In this document: positions 1 to 9,578 of the stretch, one piece after another
Numbering within the stretch: the stretch's first letter is position 1
Layout: the number at the start of each line of letters is the position of its first letter
Origin: DASUKL01 sp036278755
GTDB lineage: Bacteria > Chloroflexota > Limnocylindria > Limnocylindrales > CSP1-4
Reading direction: 5' to 3'
Assembly (NCBI GenBank): GCA_036278755.1
Contig: DASUKL010000146.1
Coordinates: 1-27,950, forward strand
DNA: 27,950 bases
The notes under the pieces: model-generated
Told to the model about the DNA's origin: nothing
What the model saw: the letters and a program-made list of their open reading frames with translations, nothing else
Database searches by the model: none
Position numbers and translations under genes: made by a program

Positions 1-2
1 CC

Positions 3-1973
<1,971 letters not shown>

Positions 1974-1989
1974 GCCTCAGTTCGCAGCG

Positions 1990-2011
1990 GGCCGGCCCTC
2001 GCGGGTCGGCC
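1990..2011. terminator. Hairpin between convergent pnp and DHFR-like genes
   Basis: Arms GGCCGGCCC and GGGTCGGCC flank a TCGC loop, giving 9 pairs including one G-U. It lies 16 bases after the pnp stop, in the 65-base gap between two converging genes. There is no T run, so terminator function for either strand is inferred from position. Confidence 0.45.
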
Positions 2012-2038
2012 ACCGTTCAGGCCCGGCCCGGGGGGCGC

Positions 2039-2635
2039 TCAGCCCCTGCGGACCGGGTAGCGAAGATGGGTGACGCCCACCCCTTCGACCACGCTCGGGT
2101 CGCCCAGGGTCAGCGGTGGCTCGGCCAGGTGGTCGAACAGCCGTACGCCCGCACCCAGGAGGATCGGCACGAGGTCGATCTGGAGCTCGTCGAGCAGCCC
2201 GGCGTCCAGACACTGTCGGATGGTGTCGGCGCCGTGGACCCCGACGTCCTTGCCCGCCGCGGCGGCCTTGGCCTGCCGGACGGCGCTCGCCACGCCGTCG
2301 GTGACGAAATGGACCGTCGAGCCCGGCCGGGGCCAGCCCGCGGGCACCTCGTGGACCAGCACGAAGGCCGGGCCCCAGGCGTGATCACCGCCCCAGCCCT
2401 CGGCCTTCTCGAACGTCCGGCGGCCGGTCATGACGGCCCCCAGGCGGGGCAGCAGCCGGCGGAGATGGCCTGCGCTCGCCGGGGACACCTTGAACGTCAT
2501 CGGCTCGGCGCCACCGCCCGGGACCTCGACGTCCCCCGAGCCGAAGTACCAGGCGAAGACCTCGTTCACGCCGTCATCCGCATCGGCGACGTAGCCGTCG
2601 AGCGACATGGACATGATCGCGACGACCTTGGACAT
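2039..2635 (-). CDS. Dihydrofolate reductase family protein (RibD C-terminal fold)
   Basis: A 198-residue protein of the RibD_C/DHFR-like superfamily, NADPH-dependent reductase folds of which many members have no known substrate. The N-terminus MSKVVAIMSMSLDGYVAD is the typical first strand and loop. A central GRRTFE and the C-terminal LDELQIDLVPILLGAGVRLF with its glycine-rich turn are also family hallmarks. The start is supported by a good Shine-Dalgarno, AAAGGAG, 7-8 bases before the ATG. It converges on pnp and diverges from asd. A second paralogue lies at 24519-25121. It is unlikely to be the true folate enzyme, because these single-domain proteins usually sit outside folate operons; the substrate cannot be told from sequence. 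Confidence 0.85.
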   Translation of the reverse strand: MSKVVAIMSMSLDGYVADADDGVNEVFAWYFGSGDVEVPGGGAEPMTFKVSPASAGHLRRLLPRLGAVMTGRRTFEKAEGWGGDHAWGPAFVLVHEVPAGWPRPGSTVHFVTDGVASAVRQAKAAAAGKDVGVHGADTIRQCLDAGLLDELQIDLVPILLGAGVRLFDHLAEPPLTLGDPSVVEGVGVTHLRYPVRRG

Positions 2636-2687
2636 GACGACGCTCCTTTCGAGGCCTGGGATCGCCTCCAGAGCATGACAGCCGCGC

Positions 2688-2835
2688 TCACGCGGCGTGC
2701 GGTCGAAGCACCTCGATGGCCATCCGCCGCAGGATGCGCTCCAGCTCCTCGGGGGGCAGATCCAGCCGCGCCTGGGCCCCCAGGAGGCCCCCGATGACCG
2801 GGCCGATCTCGGCCGTCAGCCCGGGAGACCCGGCG
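2688..2835 (-). pseudogene. Possible C-terminal remnant of an unrecognised gene
   Basis: In the gap between the divergent DHFR-like and asd genes, the minus strand encodes about 43 natural-looking residues (LTAEIGPVIGGLLGAQ, then PPEELERILRRMAIEVL) ending at a TGA at 2690-2688. It has hydrophobic/charged helix periodicity and G/C-ending codons, unlike the Arg/Ser-rich translation of the opposite strand. No start codon with a ribosome site is evident, and the frame continues meaninglessly into asd. It could be the tail of a regulator, perhaps TetR-like, whose front was lost, or chance. The weak evidence is reflected in the confidence. Confidence 0.25.
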
Positions 2836-2855
2836 GTCGGGCTCTGCGCGGACGG

Positions 2856-2861
2856 TAGAAT
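2856..2861 (+). promoter_or_regulatory. -10 hexamer of a leaderless asd promoter
   Basis: TAGAAT stands 7 bases before the ATG at 2869, which would place the transcription start at or next to the start codon. No Shine-Dalgarno precedes this ATG and no clear -35 is visible. The same hexamer and spacing recur upstream of the SnoaL-like gene at 11655. Confidence 0.55.
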
Positions 2862-2868
2862 GCCGGGC

Positions 2869-3936
2869 ATGGAAGCCGTTGCCGGACGCTCATACAGCGT
2901 GGCCGTCGTGGGTGCCACCGGCGCGGTGGGCCGGACGATGCTCAAGCTGCTCGTCGAGCGGGAGTTCCCCTTCGGCTCGCTGCGGGCCCTGGCCTCGCCA
3001 CGCTCGGCGGGCTTGTCGCTGGAGGTCGGCGGTCGGCGGTTGACGGTCGAAGAGGCCCGGCCGGAGGCCTTCGAGGGCCTGGACGTGGCCCTCTTCTCGG
3101 CCGGCGGGAGCGTGTCGGGGAGCCTGGCCCCGGAGGCGGTCAAGGCCGGCGCGACCGTGGTCGACAACTCTTCACGCTGGCGGATGGACCCCGCGGTCCC
3201 GCTGGTCGTGCCCGAGGTCAACGCCCAGGCCGCCGCGGCCCACGAGGGCATCGTGGCCAACCCCAACTGCTCGACCATGCAGCTCGTGCCGCTGCTGGCC
3301 GCCCTGCGCGACGCGGCCGGCCTGTCGAGGGTCATCGTCGACACGTATCAGGCCGTCAGCGGGGCCGGCCACAAGGGCGTGGCCGAGCTCGAGGCGCAGG
3401 TCCAGGCCCACGTCGCCGGTCGGGCCCCGGAGACCGCGGTCTTCCCCCATCCCATCGCCTTCAACGCCCTGCCCCAGGTCGATGTCTTCCTCGACGACGG
3501 CTACACCCGCGAGGAACGCAAGGTCATCGACGAGAGCCGCAAGATCCTCGACCTGCCGGAGCTGGCCGTCTCCTGCACCGCCGTCCGCGTGCCGGTCATG
3601 ACCGCCCATTCGGAGGCGGTCCACGTCGAGACGCAGCGGCCGCTCGGCCCGCACGAGGCGCGGGAAGCCTTCGCCGCCATGCCCGGCGTCGTGGTGGTCG
3701 ACGATCCGGCCACGGGCCGCTACCCGCTGGCCACCGAGGCCGCGGGGCGCGACGAGATCTTCGTCGGCCGCATCCGCCGTGACGTCTCCCTGCCCGAGGG
3801 CCGGGGCCTCGCCTTCTGGGTCGTCAGCGACAACCTTCGCAAGGGCGCGGCGACGAACGCCGTCCAGATCGCCGAGCTGCTGGTCGCGCGGGGCTGGCTC
3901 GCCCCGGCCGCCCGGCGAGCCGGTCGCGCGGCGTGA
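2869..3936 (+). CDS. asd: Aspartate-semialdehyde dehydrogenase
   Basis: Converts L-aspartyl-4-phosphate to L-aspartate semialdehyde with NADPH, the branch step to lysine/diaminopimelate, threonine and methionine. Residues 11-21 hold the nucleotide-binding VAVVGATGAVG. The segment DNSSRWRMDPAVPLVVPEVN precedes the active-site NPNCSTMQL with catalytic Cys134. The later MTAHSEAV carries the expected active-site histidine region. The length, 355 residues, is normal. The frame is open upstream to 2716, but that extension is Arg/Ser-rich and unlike the family; the ATG at 2869 (alternative 2860) fits both homology and the -10 box. The stop overlaps the UDG start by four bases (GTGA), so it leads an operon with UDG, RNase J and FtsK. 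Actinobacteria often have dapA at the equivalent place, which fits a shared diaminopimelate/cell-wall theme. Confidence 0.95.
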   Translation: MEAVAGRSYSVAVVGATGAVGRTMLKLLVEREFPFGSLRALASPRSAGLSLEVGGRRLTVEEARPEAFEGLDVALFSAGGSVSGSLAPEAVKAGATVVDNSSRWRMDPAVPLVVPEVNAQAAAAHEGIVANPNCSTMQLVPLLAALRDAAGLSRVIVDTYQAVSGAGHKGVAELEAQVQAHVAGRAPETAVFPHPIAFNALPQVDVFLDDGYTREERKVIDESRKILDLPELAVSCTAVRVPVMTAHSEAVHVETQRPLGPHEAREAFAAMPGVVVVDDPATGRYPLATEAAGRDEIFVGRIRRDVSLPEGRGLAFWVVSDNLRKGAATNAVQIAELLVARGWLAPAARRAGRAA

Positions 3937-4679
3937 CGGCCGACGCCGAAGCACGCCGGGCCGAACTCGAGGCCATCGCCGCCGAGGTCCGCGCCTGTAC
4001 CCGTTGCCGCCTCCATGAGGGCCGTCGCAACGCGGTGCCCGGCGAAGGTAGCCCCGACACCGAGGTCCTCTTCGTGGGGGAGGGGCCCGGCCAGCACGAG
4101 GACGAGCAGGGCCGGCCCTTCGTGGGCGCGGCCGGCGGCCTGTTGACCGAGCTGCTGCGCTCCATCGGCTGGCGGCGCGACGACGTCTTCATCACCAACG
4201 TCGTGAAGTGCCGTCCGCCCGGCAACCGCGACCCCGAGCCCGACGAGATCGCGGCCTGTGCGCCCTTCCTGCACCGCCAGCTGGCGGCCCTCGACCCGGC
4301 CCTCGTGGTGACCCTGGGGCGCATCTCGCTGGGCACGTTCATGCCCGGTGCGCGCATCGGGGGCGTGCACGGCACGAGCCGGCCGGTCGACGCGGGACTG
4401 ACCCCCAGCCCGGCCCAGGCCTTCGCCCTCTACCATCCCGCCGCGGCCTTCCGCCAACAGGCCCTCCGCACGACCCTCTTCGAGGACATGGCCCACCTGC
4501 CCGGGCTGCTGATCGACCAGCGGACCCGCCGGGCCCCGAGGCCCACGGCGCCCGAGGCCGCGAGGTCGGAGGCGGTGACGACGTCCGAGGCGGCGAGGTC
4601 CGAGGCCGTGATGACTTCGGAGGTCGATGACGCCCTCGCGACCAGCGAGCCCCCCCAGATCGAGATGAGGCTGTTCTAG
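3933..4679 (+). CDS. Family 4 uracil-DNA glycosylase (4Fe-4S)
   Basis: Excises uracil from DNA to start base excision repair. Four cysteines fit the family 4 iron-sulfur cluster: C22 and C25 (CTRC), C93 (VKCRPP) and C109. The uracil-pocket motif GEGPGQHEDEQGRPFVG lies at 49-65 and the C-terminal motif YHPAA at 167-171. The GTG start overlaps the asd stop. After about residue 200 the catalytic domain gives way to a low-complexity linker containing an 11-residue duplication (EAARSEAV plus TTS or MTS). The protein ends in QIEMRLF, which resembles a beta-clamp-binding peptide (Q-x-x-L/M-x-L-F). The RNase J ATG directly follows the stop. Family assignment is firm; the clamp motif is inference. Confidence 0.93.
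   Translation: MTADAEARRAELEAIAAEVRACTRCRLHEGRRNAVPGEGSPDTEVLFVGEGPGQHEDEQGRPFVGAAGGLLTELLRSIGWRRDDVFITNVVKCRPPGNRDPEPDEIAACAPFLHRQLAALDPALVVTLGRISLGTFMPGARIGGVHGTSRPVDAGLTPSPAQAFALYHPAAAFRQQALRTTLFEDMAHLPGLLIDQRTRRAPRPTAPEAARSEAVTTSEAARSEAVMTSEVDDALATSEPPQIEMRLF
4554..4619 (+). repeat. 33 bp in-frame tandem duplication in the UDG tail
   Basis: Two 33-base units (4554-4586 and 4587-4619) differ at a few positions and encode EAARSEAVTTS and EAARSEAVMTS. A third copy begins (GAGGTC) and decays. The duplication lengthens the flexible linker between the glycosylase domain and the C-terminal QIEMRLF. Confidence 0.85.
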
Positions 4680-6446
4680 ATGCCTTCCGACAGAGCCCGC
4701 CGCCGCCAACCGGAGCGCCCCGCTCCGCCCAGCCCTGCCCCGGCCACGCGCGCCGCTGAGGCCGCCGCTCGTCCCGCTCGCGTCAACGGGGAGGAGGCCG
4801 TCCTGCGGGTCATCCCCCTCGGCGGGGTCGGCGAGATCGGCAAGAACCTCTACGTCTTCGAGTATGGCGACGAGATCGTGGTCATCGACTGCGGGCTCAT
4901 GTTCCCCGACGAGGAGATGTTCGGCATCGACCTCGTCGTGCCCGACGTGACCTACCTGCGCGAGCGCCGGGCAAAGGTCAAGGCCTTCCTCATCACCCAC
5001 GCCCACGAGGACCACGTCGGTGGCCTGCCCTACGTCCTGCCCGACTTCCCCGGCGTGCCAGTCTACGCCTCGACCCTGGCCCGTGGCCTGCTGGGCAACA
5101 AGATCCGGGAGCACCATCTCAACAACAACCCCATCCTGCCCCTGGAGGCCGGCGAGACGGTCGAGCTGGGCGCCTTCACCGCGACGGCCTTCCGGCTGGG
5201 CCACTCGATCCCCGACGCCATGGGCATCGCCCTCCGCACCCCGGTCGGCACGATCGTCCACACCGGCGACTTCAAGTTCGATCTCACCCCGGTCGACGGC
5301 AAGCCGTCCGACTTCGGCATGCTCTCGCGCCTGGGCATGGAGGGCGTCCTGTGCCTCCTCTCGGACTCGACCCGAGCCGAGAACCCTGGCTACACACCCT
5401 CCGAGCTGACCGTGGGCGAGGCCTTCCGGGAGATCATGGAGGGCCTCGAGGGGCGGATCATCGTGGCCACCTTCGCCAGTAACATCGCCCGCATCCAGCA
5501 GGTCCTCGACGCGGCGGCCACGTTCGACCGGCGGGTTGCCGTCATCGGCCGCTCCATGGAGCAGAACTTCCGCATCGCCACGGACTTGGGCTACCTGCGT
5601 TACGACGCCGGCCGGATCGTGGCCAAGGACCAGATCCGCTCGGTGCCCGACGAGGAGCTGGTCATCGCCACGACCGGGGCCCAGGGTGAGCCCATGGCCG
5701 GCCTGGCCCGCATGGCCAACGGCGACCACCGCCAGGTCGAGATCGGCCCCGGCGACACGGTCATCGTCAGCGCCAGCCCCATCCCCGGCAACGAGGAGTA
5801 CGTGGCTCGCACCATCGACAACCTCTTCAAGCAGGGGGCCAACGTCTTCTACCACACCATCAAGCGGGCCCATGTCTCCGGCCATGCCAGCCAGGAAGAG
5901 CTCAAGCTGATGCTCAACCTGACCCGGCCGCGCTACTTCATCCCGATGCACGGCGAGTTCCGGATGCTCGTCCAGCACGGCCGTCTGGCGGCCGAGGTGG
6001 GGGTGGCGGCCGAGAACATCTTCATCATCGAGAACGGCCAGCCCATCGAGTTCCTGGCCGACGGCAGCGCCCGCCGCGGCGCGCCCGTGACCTCCGGCTA
6101 CGTCTACGTCGACGGGCTCTCCGTGGGCGAGGTGGGCGACATCGTCCTGCGTGACCGGCGGGCCCTGGCCAACGACGGCATGTTCCTCGTCGTGGTCACG
6201 GTCGACAAGCAGACCGGAGACCTCGTCGGCCGGCCGGAGATCGTGACCCGCGGCTTCATCGCCGCGCCCGACGATCCGGTCATCCAGGCTGCCGCGGGCC
6301 GGGTGGCCGACGCCATCCGCACGCCCGGCCAGCACACCAGCGAAGTGGCCCTCCTCAAGAGCCAGATCAAGGACTCGCTGTCGCGCTTCCTGTATGAGCA
6401 GACGAAGCGCCGCCCGATGGTCTTCCCGGTGGTCGTGGAAGTCTGA
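4680..6446 (+). CDS. rnj: Ribonuclease J
   Basis: A metallo-beta-lactamase/beta-CASP RNase with 5'-3' exonuclease and endonuclease activity in mRNA decay and rRNA maturation. After a basic, proline/alanine-rich extension of about 36 residues, the conserved core begins with VIPLGGVGEIGKN. The zinc-binding HAHEDHVGG lies at 107-115, the beta-CASP region follows, and HVSGHASQEELK is the late conserved motif. The C-terminus (588 residues in total) matches family size. The ATG abuts the UDG stop (TAG-ATG), and the gene's own TGA shares its last base with the ftsK ATG, so coupling is likely on both sides. With the PNPase fusion at 3-1973, two major RNA-decay enzymes sit within 5 kb. A downstream start near the core cannot be excluded. 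Confidence 0.95.
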   Translation: MPSDRARRRQPERPAPPSPAPATRAAEAAARPARVNGEEAVLRVIPLGGVGEIGKNLYVFEYGDEIVVIDCGLMFPDEEMFGIDLVVPDVTYLRERRAKVKAFLITHAHEDHVGGLPYVLPDFPGVPVYASTLARGLLGNKIREHHLNNNPILPLEAGETVELGAFTATAFRLGHSIPDAMGIALRTPVGTIVHTGDFKFDLTPVDGKPSDFGMLSRLGMEGVLCLLSDSTRAENPGYTPSELTVGEAFREIMEGLEGRIIVATFASNIARIQQVLDAAATFDRRVAVIGRSMEQNFRIATDLGYLRYDAGRIVAKDQIRSVPDEELVIATTGAQGEPMAGLARMANGDHRQVEIGPGDTVIVSASPIPGNEEYVARTIDNLFKQGANVFYHTIKRAHVSGHASQEELKLMLNLTRPRYFIPMHGEFRMLVQHGRLAAEVGVAAENIFIIENGQPIEFLADGSARRGAPVTSGYVYVDGLSVGEVGDIVLRDRRALANDGMFLVVVTVDKQTGDLVGRPEIVTRGFIAAPDDPVIQAAAGRVADAIRTPGQHTSEVALLKSQIKDSLSRFLYEQTKRRPMVFPVVVEV

Positions 6447-8935
6447 TGGCCCAGCGCCGCCGCACCGCCAGCTCGCCGGCCCGCAGCCGCCCGACGCGCA
6501 CCACGCGCGCTGCGGCCCGGCCGCGCACCCCCAGCAGCCGCTCGCGGCGCAGCGGCCAGGCCTTCCGCATCGCCCCGGGCACGGCCCGCTCGCTGGTCGG
6601 CATCGTGCTGCTCGTCGTCGGCGCGGTGACGCTCATCGCCCTCATCCTGCCGGCCGGTGGCCTGCTCAACCGCTACGTGGCCGAGTGGCTGCAACCGGCC
6701 TTCGGCCAGGGGGCCTGGCTGCTCCCGATCCTCCTCCTCGTGGCCGGCGCCTTCGTGGAGCGGGCCCCCAGCGTCGGGAGCGGCTGGGGGGTCACGGCCA
6801 TCGGCGGCCTGGTCACCTTCCTCGGCGGGCTGGGCATCATCCACCTCGTCAGCGGCCACGGCACGACCCCGGCCGCGCTCGAGGCGGGCGGCGGCTGGCT
6901 GGGGTCGACGCTCTCGAGCGCGCTGAGCACCCTCGTCAGCCCGCCGGGCGCCTTCGTCGTCCTGCTCGGCCTGGTCGTGGCGGGCATCCTGCTGCTGTTC
7001 AACCTGACCGTGCGCGGTCTGTTGAGCCCGGTCGTGGCCGGCGGTCGGGCCCTGGCCGGGGTCATGGCCGTGGGCCCTGAGGAGGAAGCGGGGGAGGGGG
7101 TCGACCCGAGGATGGCCGGGGCAGCCGGGGCTGCCGGGGCGCTCGGAGCGGTCCCCGAGGCCGGAGCTCGGGGCAGTCGGGAGAAGGCCGGCCCGGGCGC
7201 CCGGGCCGCTCGCACCACACCCGGAGCCGAGCTCGATGCCGACGCCGGTGCACCCGTCCTGCCTGCCCCCATGCCCAGCCCGGCCCCCGTCAGCCAGACC
7301 GTCTGGTCGGGCGGCCGAAGCGGTGGGCCGGCGCTGCCGCCGGGCGCCCAGGCGGGTCAGGGGGTCCTGGCCCAGGGGCTCGGGGCGGCGATGGCCTCCC
7401 ACGCGGGTCCGGCCACCGGGGACGACCTGCTGCTCGAGGCTGAGGACGCCCCGCAGCCCCTCCACGAACGCACCTGGGCCCTGCCGCCGCTCGACCTGCT
7501 CGACCCGCCCCGCAGCCGGACGGCGGGGAACCATCTCGACCACGAGCGGAACATCCGCATCATCGAGGAGAAGCTGCACAGCTTCCAGATCCCGGCCACC
7601 GTCAGCGGCACGAACGTCGGGCCGGTCGTGACCCAGTACGAGGTCCGGCCCGACGCCCGGGTCAAGCTGAGCCGCATCGAGGGCCTGGCCGACGACCTCG
7701 CCATGGCCCTCGCCGCGCGCTCGATCCGTATCGAGGCGCCCATCCCGGGCAAGGACGTGGTGGGCATCGAGATCCCCAACCACAGCAGCGAGATCGTGGG
7801 CTTCCGCCAGCTCATCGACGAGTCGGACATGCTGTCGGCCACGAGCAAGCTGACCTTCGCCCTGGGCCGCGACGTGTCCGGCAAGCCGTACGCCGTGGAC
7901 CTGGCCAAGATGCCCCACCTGCTCATCGCCGGGGCCACCGGCTCGGGCAAGAGCGTCTGCGTCAACGCCCTCATCACGAGCCTGCTCATGCGGGCCACGC
8001 CGGCCGAGGTGCGGCTCATCCTCATCGACCTCAAGCGGGTCGAGCTGGCGCCCTATGACGGCCTGCCCCATCTCCTGACCAACGTCATCGTCGAGGCCGC
8101 GGACGCCAAGGCCGCCCTCCATTGGGCCGTGGCCCAGATGGAGGAGCGCTACAAGGCCCTGGCGGCCCGTTCGGAGCGCAACATCGCGGCCTACAACGCC
8201 AGCCCCAAGGTCCCGCCGGAGGAGCGGCTGCCGTACCTCGTCATCGTCATCGACGAGCTGGCCGACCTCATCATGCGCGAGGGCCGCAAGGTCGAGGACC
8301 CGGTCGTCAAGGTGGCCCAGAAGGCCCGGGCCGTGGGCATCCACCTCGTCCTGGCCACCCAGCGGCCCTCGGTCAACGTGGTGACCGGCCTCATCAAGGC
8401 CAACGTGCCCAGCCGCGTGGCCTTCGCCATGTCCTCCAACGTGGACAGCCGGACCGTGCTCGACCAGCCGGGAGCGGAGGACCTCATCGGCCGCGGCGAC
8501 ATGCTCTACCAGCCGGCCGACCTGCCCAAGCCGGTCAGGCTCCAGGGTGTCTTCGTCAGCGACGCCGAGGTCCGAGCAGTCACCGACCGCTGGCGCTCGC
8601 AGGCCCCCGAGCCCGACTACGACCCCGAGGTCGTGAGCTATGCCGACGCCGAGGGCGGCGGTGGCAGCGAGTTCGGCTGGCTCAGCCGGGCCGCGGGCGA
8701 CGAGATGGCGGCCCGCGCCGCCGAGCTCGTGACGACCTCGGGCAAGGCCAGCACCTCGATGCTCCAGACGAAGCTGAAGGTCGGCTTCAACCGCGCCAGC
8801 CGACTCATGGACGAGCTCGAGCGCTACGGCATCGTGGGGCCCCAGGACCCGCGCAACCCGGCCGTGCCCCGGGCCGTCTACGGCCGCGAGAACTGGCTCC
8901 ATGGGCCCGAGGACGTGGACGACCCCGGCCTCTGA
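6446..8935 (+). CDS. ftsK: DNA translocase FtsK/SpoIIIE
   Basis: A septum-anchored, ATP-driven DNA pump that clears chromosome termini during division. An Arg/Ser-rich cytoplasmic start is followed by four membrane segments (about 49-70, 89-104, 114-136 and 168-188). A Gly/Ala/Pro-rich linker of about 200 residues follows, then the motor domain: Walker A GATGSGKS at 496-503 and Walker B VIVIDELADLIM around Asp603-Glu604. The downstream VLATQRPSVNVVTGLIKANVP motif is typical. The C-terminal gamma winged helix (GKASTSMLQTKLKVGFNRASRLMDELE) would read KOPS-like sequences. It has 829 residues, typical of the shorter Gram-positive/Chloroflexota type. The start overlaps the RNase J stop by one base (TGATG). 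It is the last gene of the asd-UDG-rnj-ftsK operon. Confidence 0.96.
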   Translation: MAQRRRTASSPARSRPTRTTRAAARPRTPSSRSRRSGQAFRIAPGTARSLVGIVLLVVGAVTLIALILPAGGLLNRYVAEWLQPAFGQGAWLLPILLLVAGAFVERAPSVGSGWGVTAIGGLVTFLGGLGIIHLVSGHGTTPAALEAGGGWLGSTLSSALSTLVSPPGAFVVLLGLVVAGILLLFNLTVRGLLSPVVAGGRALAGVMAVGPEEEAGEGVDPRMAGAAGAAGALGAVPEAGARGSREKAGPGARAARTTPGAELDADAGAPVLPAPMPSPAPVSQTVWSGGRSGGPALPPGAQAGQGVLAQGLGAAMASHAGPATGDDLLLEAEDAPQPLHERTWALPPLDLLDPPRSRTAGNHLDHERNIRIIEEKLHSFQIPATVSGTNVGPVVTQYEVRPDARVKLSRIEGLADDLAMALAARSIRIEAPIPGKDVVGIEIPNHSSEIVGFRQLIDESDMLSATSKLTFALGRDVSGKPYAVDLAKMPHLLIAGATGSGKSVCVNALITSLLMRATPAEVRLILIDLKRVELAPYDGLPHLLTNVIVEAADAKAALHWAVAQMEERYKALAARSERNIAAYNASPKVPPEERLPYLVIVIDELADLIMREGRKVEDPVVKVAQKARAVGIHLVLATQRPSVNVVTGLIKANVPSRVAFAMSSNVDSRTVLDQPGAEDLIGRGDMLYQPADLPKPVRLQGVFVSDAEVRAVTDRWRSQAPEPDYDPEVVSYADAEGGGGSEFGWLSRAAGDEMAARAAELVTTSGKASTSMLQTKLKVGFNRASRLMDELERYGIVGPQDPRNPAVPRAVYGRENWLHGPEDVDDPGL

Positions 8936-9473
8936 GGGGGAGCGACCGCCGGATCCCGTCGTCGAGGATCGGCTCGCGGCTGCCGGATCCGGGTCGTTGT
9001 GGCCCACGATCCGCCTCGCCGCTCGCGGGGGCCTGGATCCACCTCGATCCGGCCCTCCCAGCCCCCGGCATTGGCCAAACTCTTCGAATCCGGGCCCTTA
9101 TACCCAGGCACCATGGGCACGACCCCGTGTTGGTCACCCTGGAGCCCTCCTCGAGGCGGGATCAGGCCCGATCCGTGGCCAGAGTCGTCCTCACTGGGGC
9201 ATATGGCCGCGATCGGGGCACCCTGGGAAGGCGCGGGGCGTCCGGCGAGCCCGAGTTCGGGTCGGCCCAAGATCGGTCGGATATAGCGCCCCGATCCCGC
9301 ATCTGTTTGGCCACGAGTTGGCCCTCGAGGAGGTCCAGTTCGGGTGGCGCCCAGATACGGTGCCGCAGACGGAGCGTTTGGCCAGGACCGGGCCATCCGG
9401 CGTTCGGTCGTGGCCATCGGTACGGTGTCCTGGCCGGACCGTCTGGCCAGGCCGGGCCCCTTCCCCGAGCGCG

Positions 9474-9479
9474 TATCCT
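9474..9479 (+). promoter_or_regulatory. Candidate -10 of the rodZ-like gene
   Basis: TATCCT lies about 100 bases before the ATG at 9579 and just ahead of the two 32 bp repeats. No good -35 is visible. If used, the transcript would carry both repeats in its leader. Confidence 0.3.
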
Positions 9480-9485
9480 AGTCGC

Positions 9486-9549
9486 GCTCTCGGGCCGAAC
9501 CACGGTCCGGGCGCCATGCTCCCGGGCCGAACCACGGTCCGGGCGCCAC
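9486..9549 (+). repeat. 32 bp tandem duplication upstream of the rodZ-like gene
   Basis: Units at 9486-9517 and 9518-9549 are almost identical, sharing CGGGCCGAACCACGGTCCGG and the following GCGCCA. Within each unit CGGGCC and GGTCCG can pair imperfectly, and the core partly complements CGGACCGTCTGGCC near 9435. It may be a double protein-binding site or an RNA leader element. Confidence 0.8.
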
Positions 9550-9578
9550 CGGATCTGACCTGAGGCTCCGCCCATCCG

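Larger units (their letters stand above)
8936..9578. other. 643 bp noncoding gap rich in GATC sites and repeats
   Basis: All frames are fairly open because of GC content, but none gives a recognisable protein. Eleven GATC sites lie between 8952 and 9296, mostly as GGATCC, CGATCC or GATCGG. The later part has repeated TGGCCA and GGACCG words, an inverted repeat CCTGGCC/GGCCAGG (9429-9451), -10-like hexamers (TATACC 9099, TATAGC 9282, TATCCT 9474) and a 32 bp tandem duplication just before the next gene. It probably holds the promoter and leader of the rodZ-like gene. I see no RNA gene. Confidence 0.5.

Noticed and set aside
2039..2635. Calling the DHFR-like genes folA
   Set aside because: The motifs match the RibD C-terminal group rather than true dihydrofolate reductase, and no folate genes are adjacent.
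3720..9007. Very long open frames on the minus strand opposite UDG, RNase J and FtsK
   Set aside because: They are His/Gly/Asp-rich antisense shadows of well-recognised plus-strand genes; high GC keeps stops rare.
9082..9112. TTCGAATCC followed by a GGCACCA, resembling a tRNA T-loop and 3' CCA
   Set aside because: The five bases on each side of the TTCGAAT do not pair and no acceptor, D or anticodon arms can be built upstream.
8122..9563. Plus-strand frames running from ftsK through the gap toward the rodZ-like gene
   Set aside because: Low-complexity Arg/Pro/Gly content and no family resemblance; the gap reads as noncoding.
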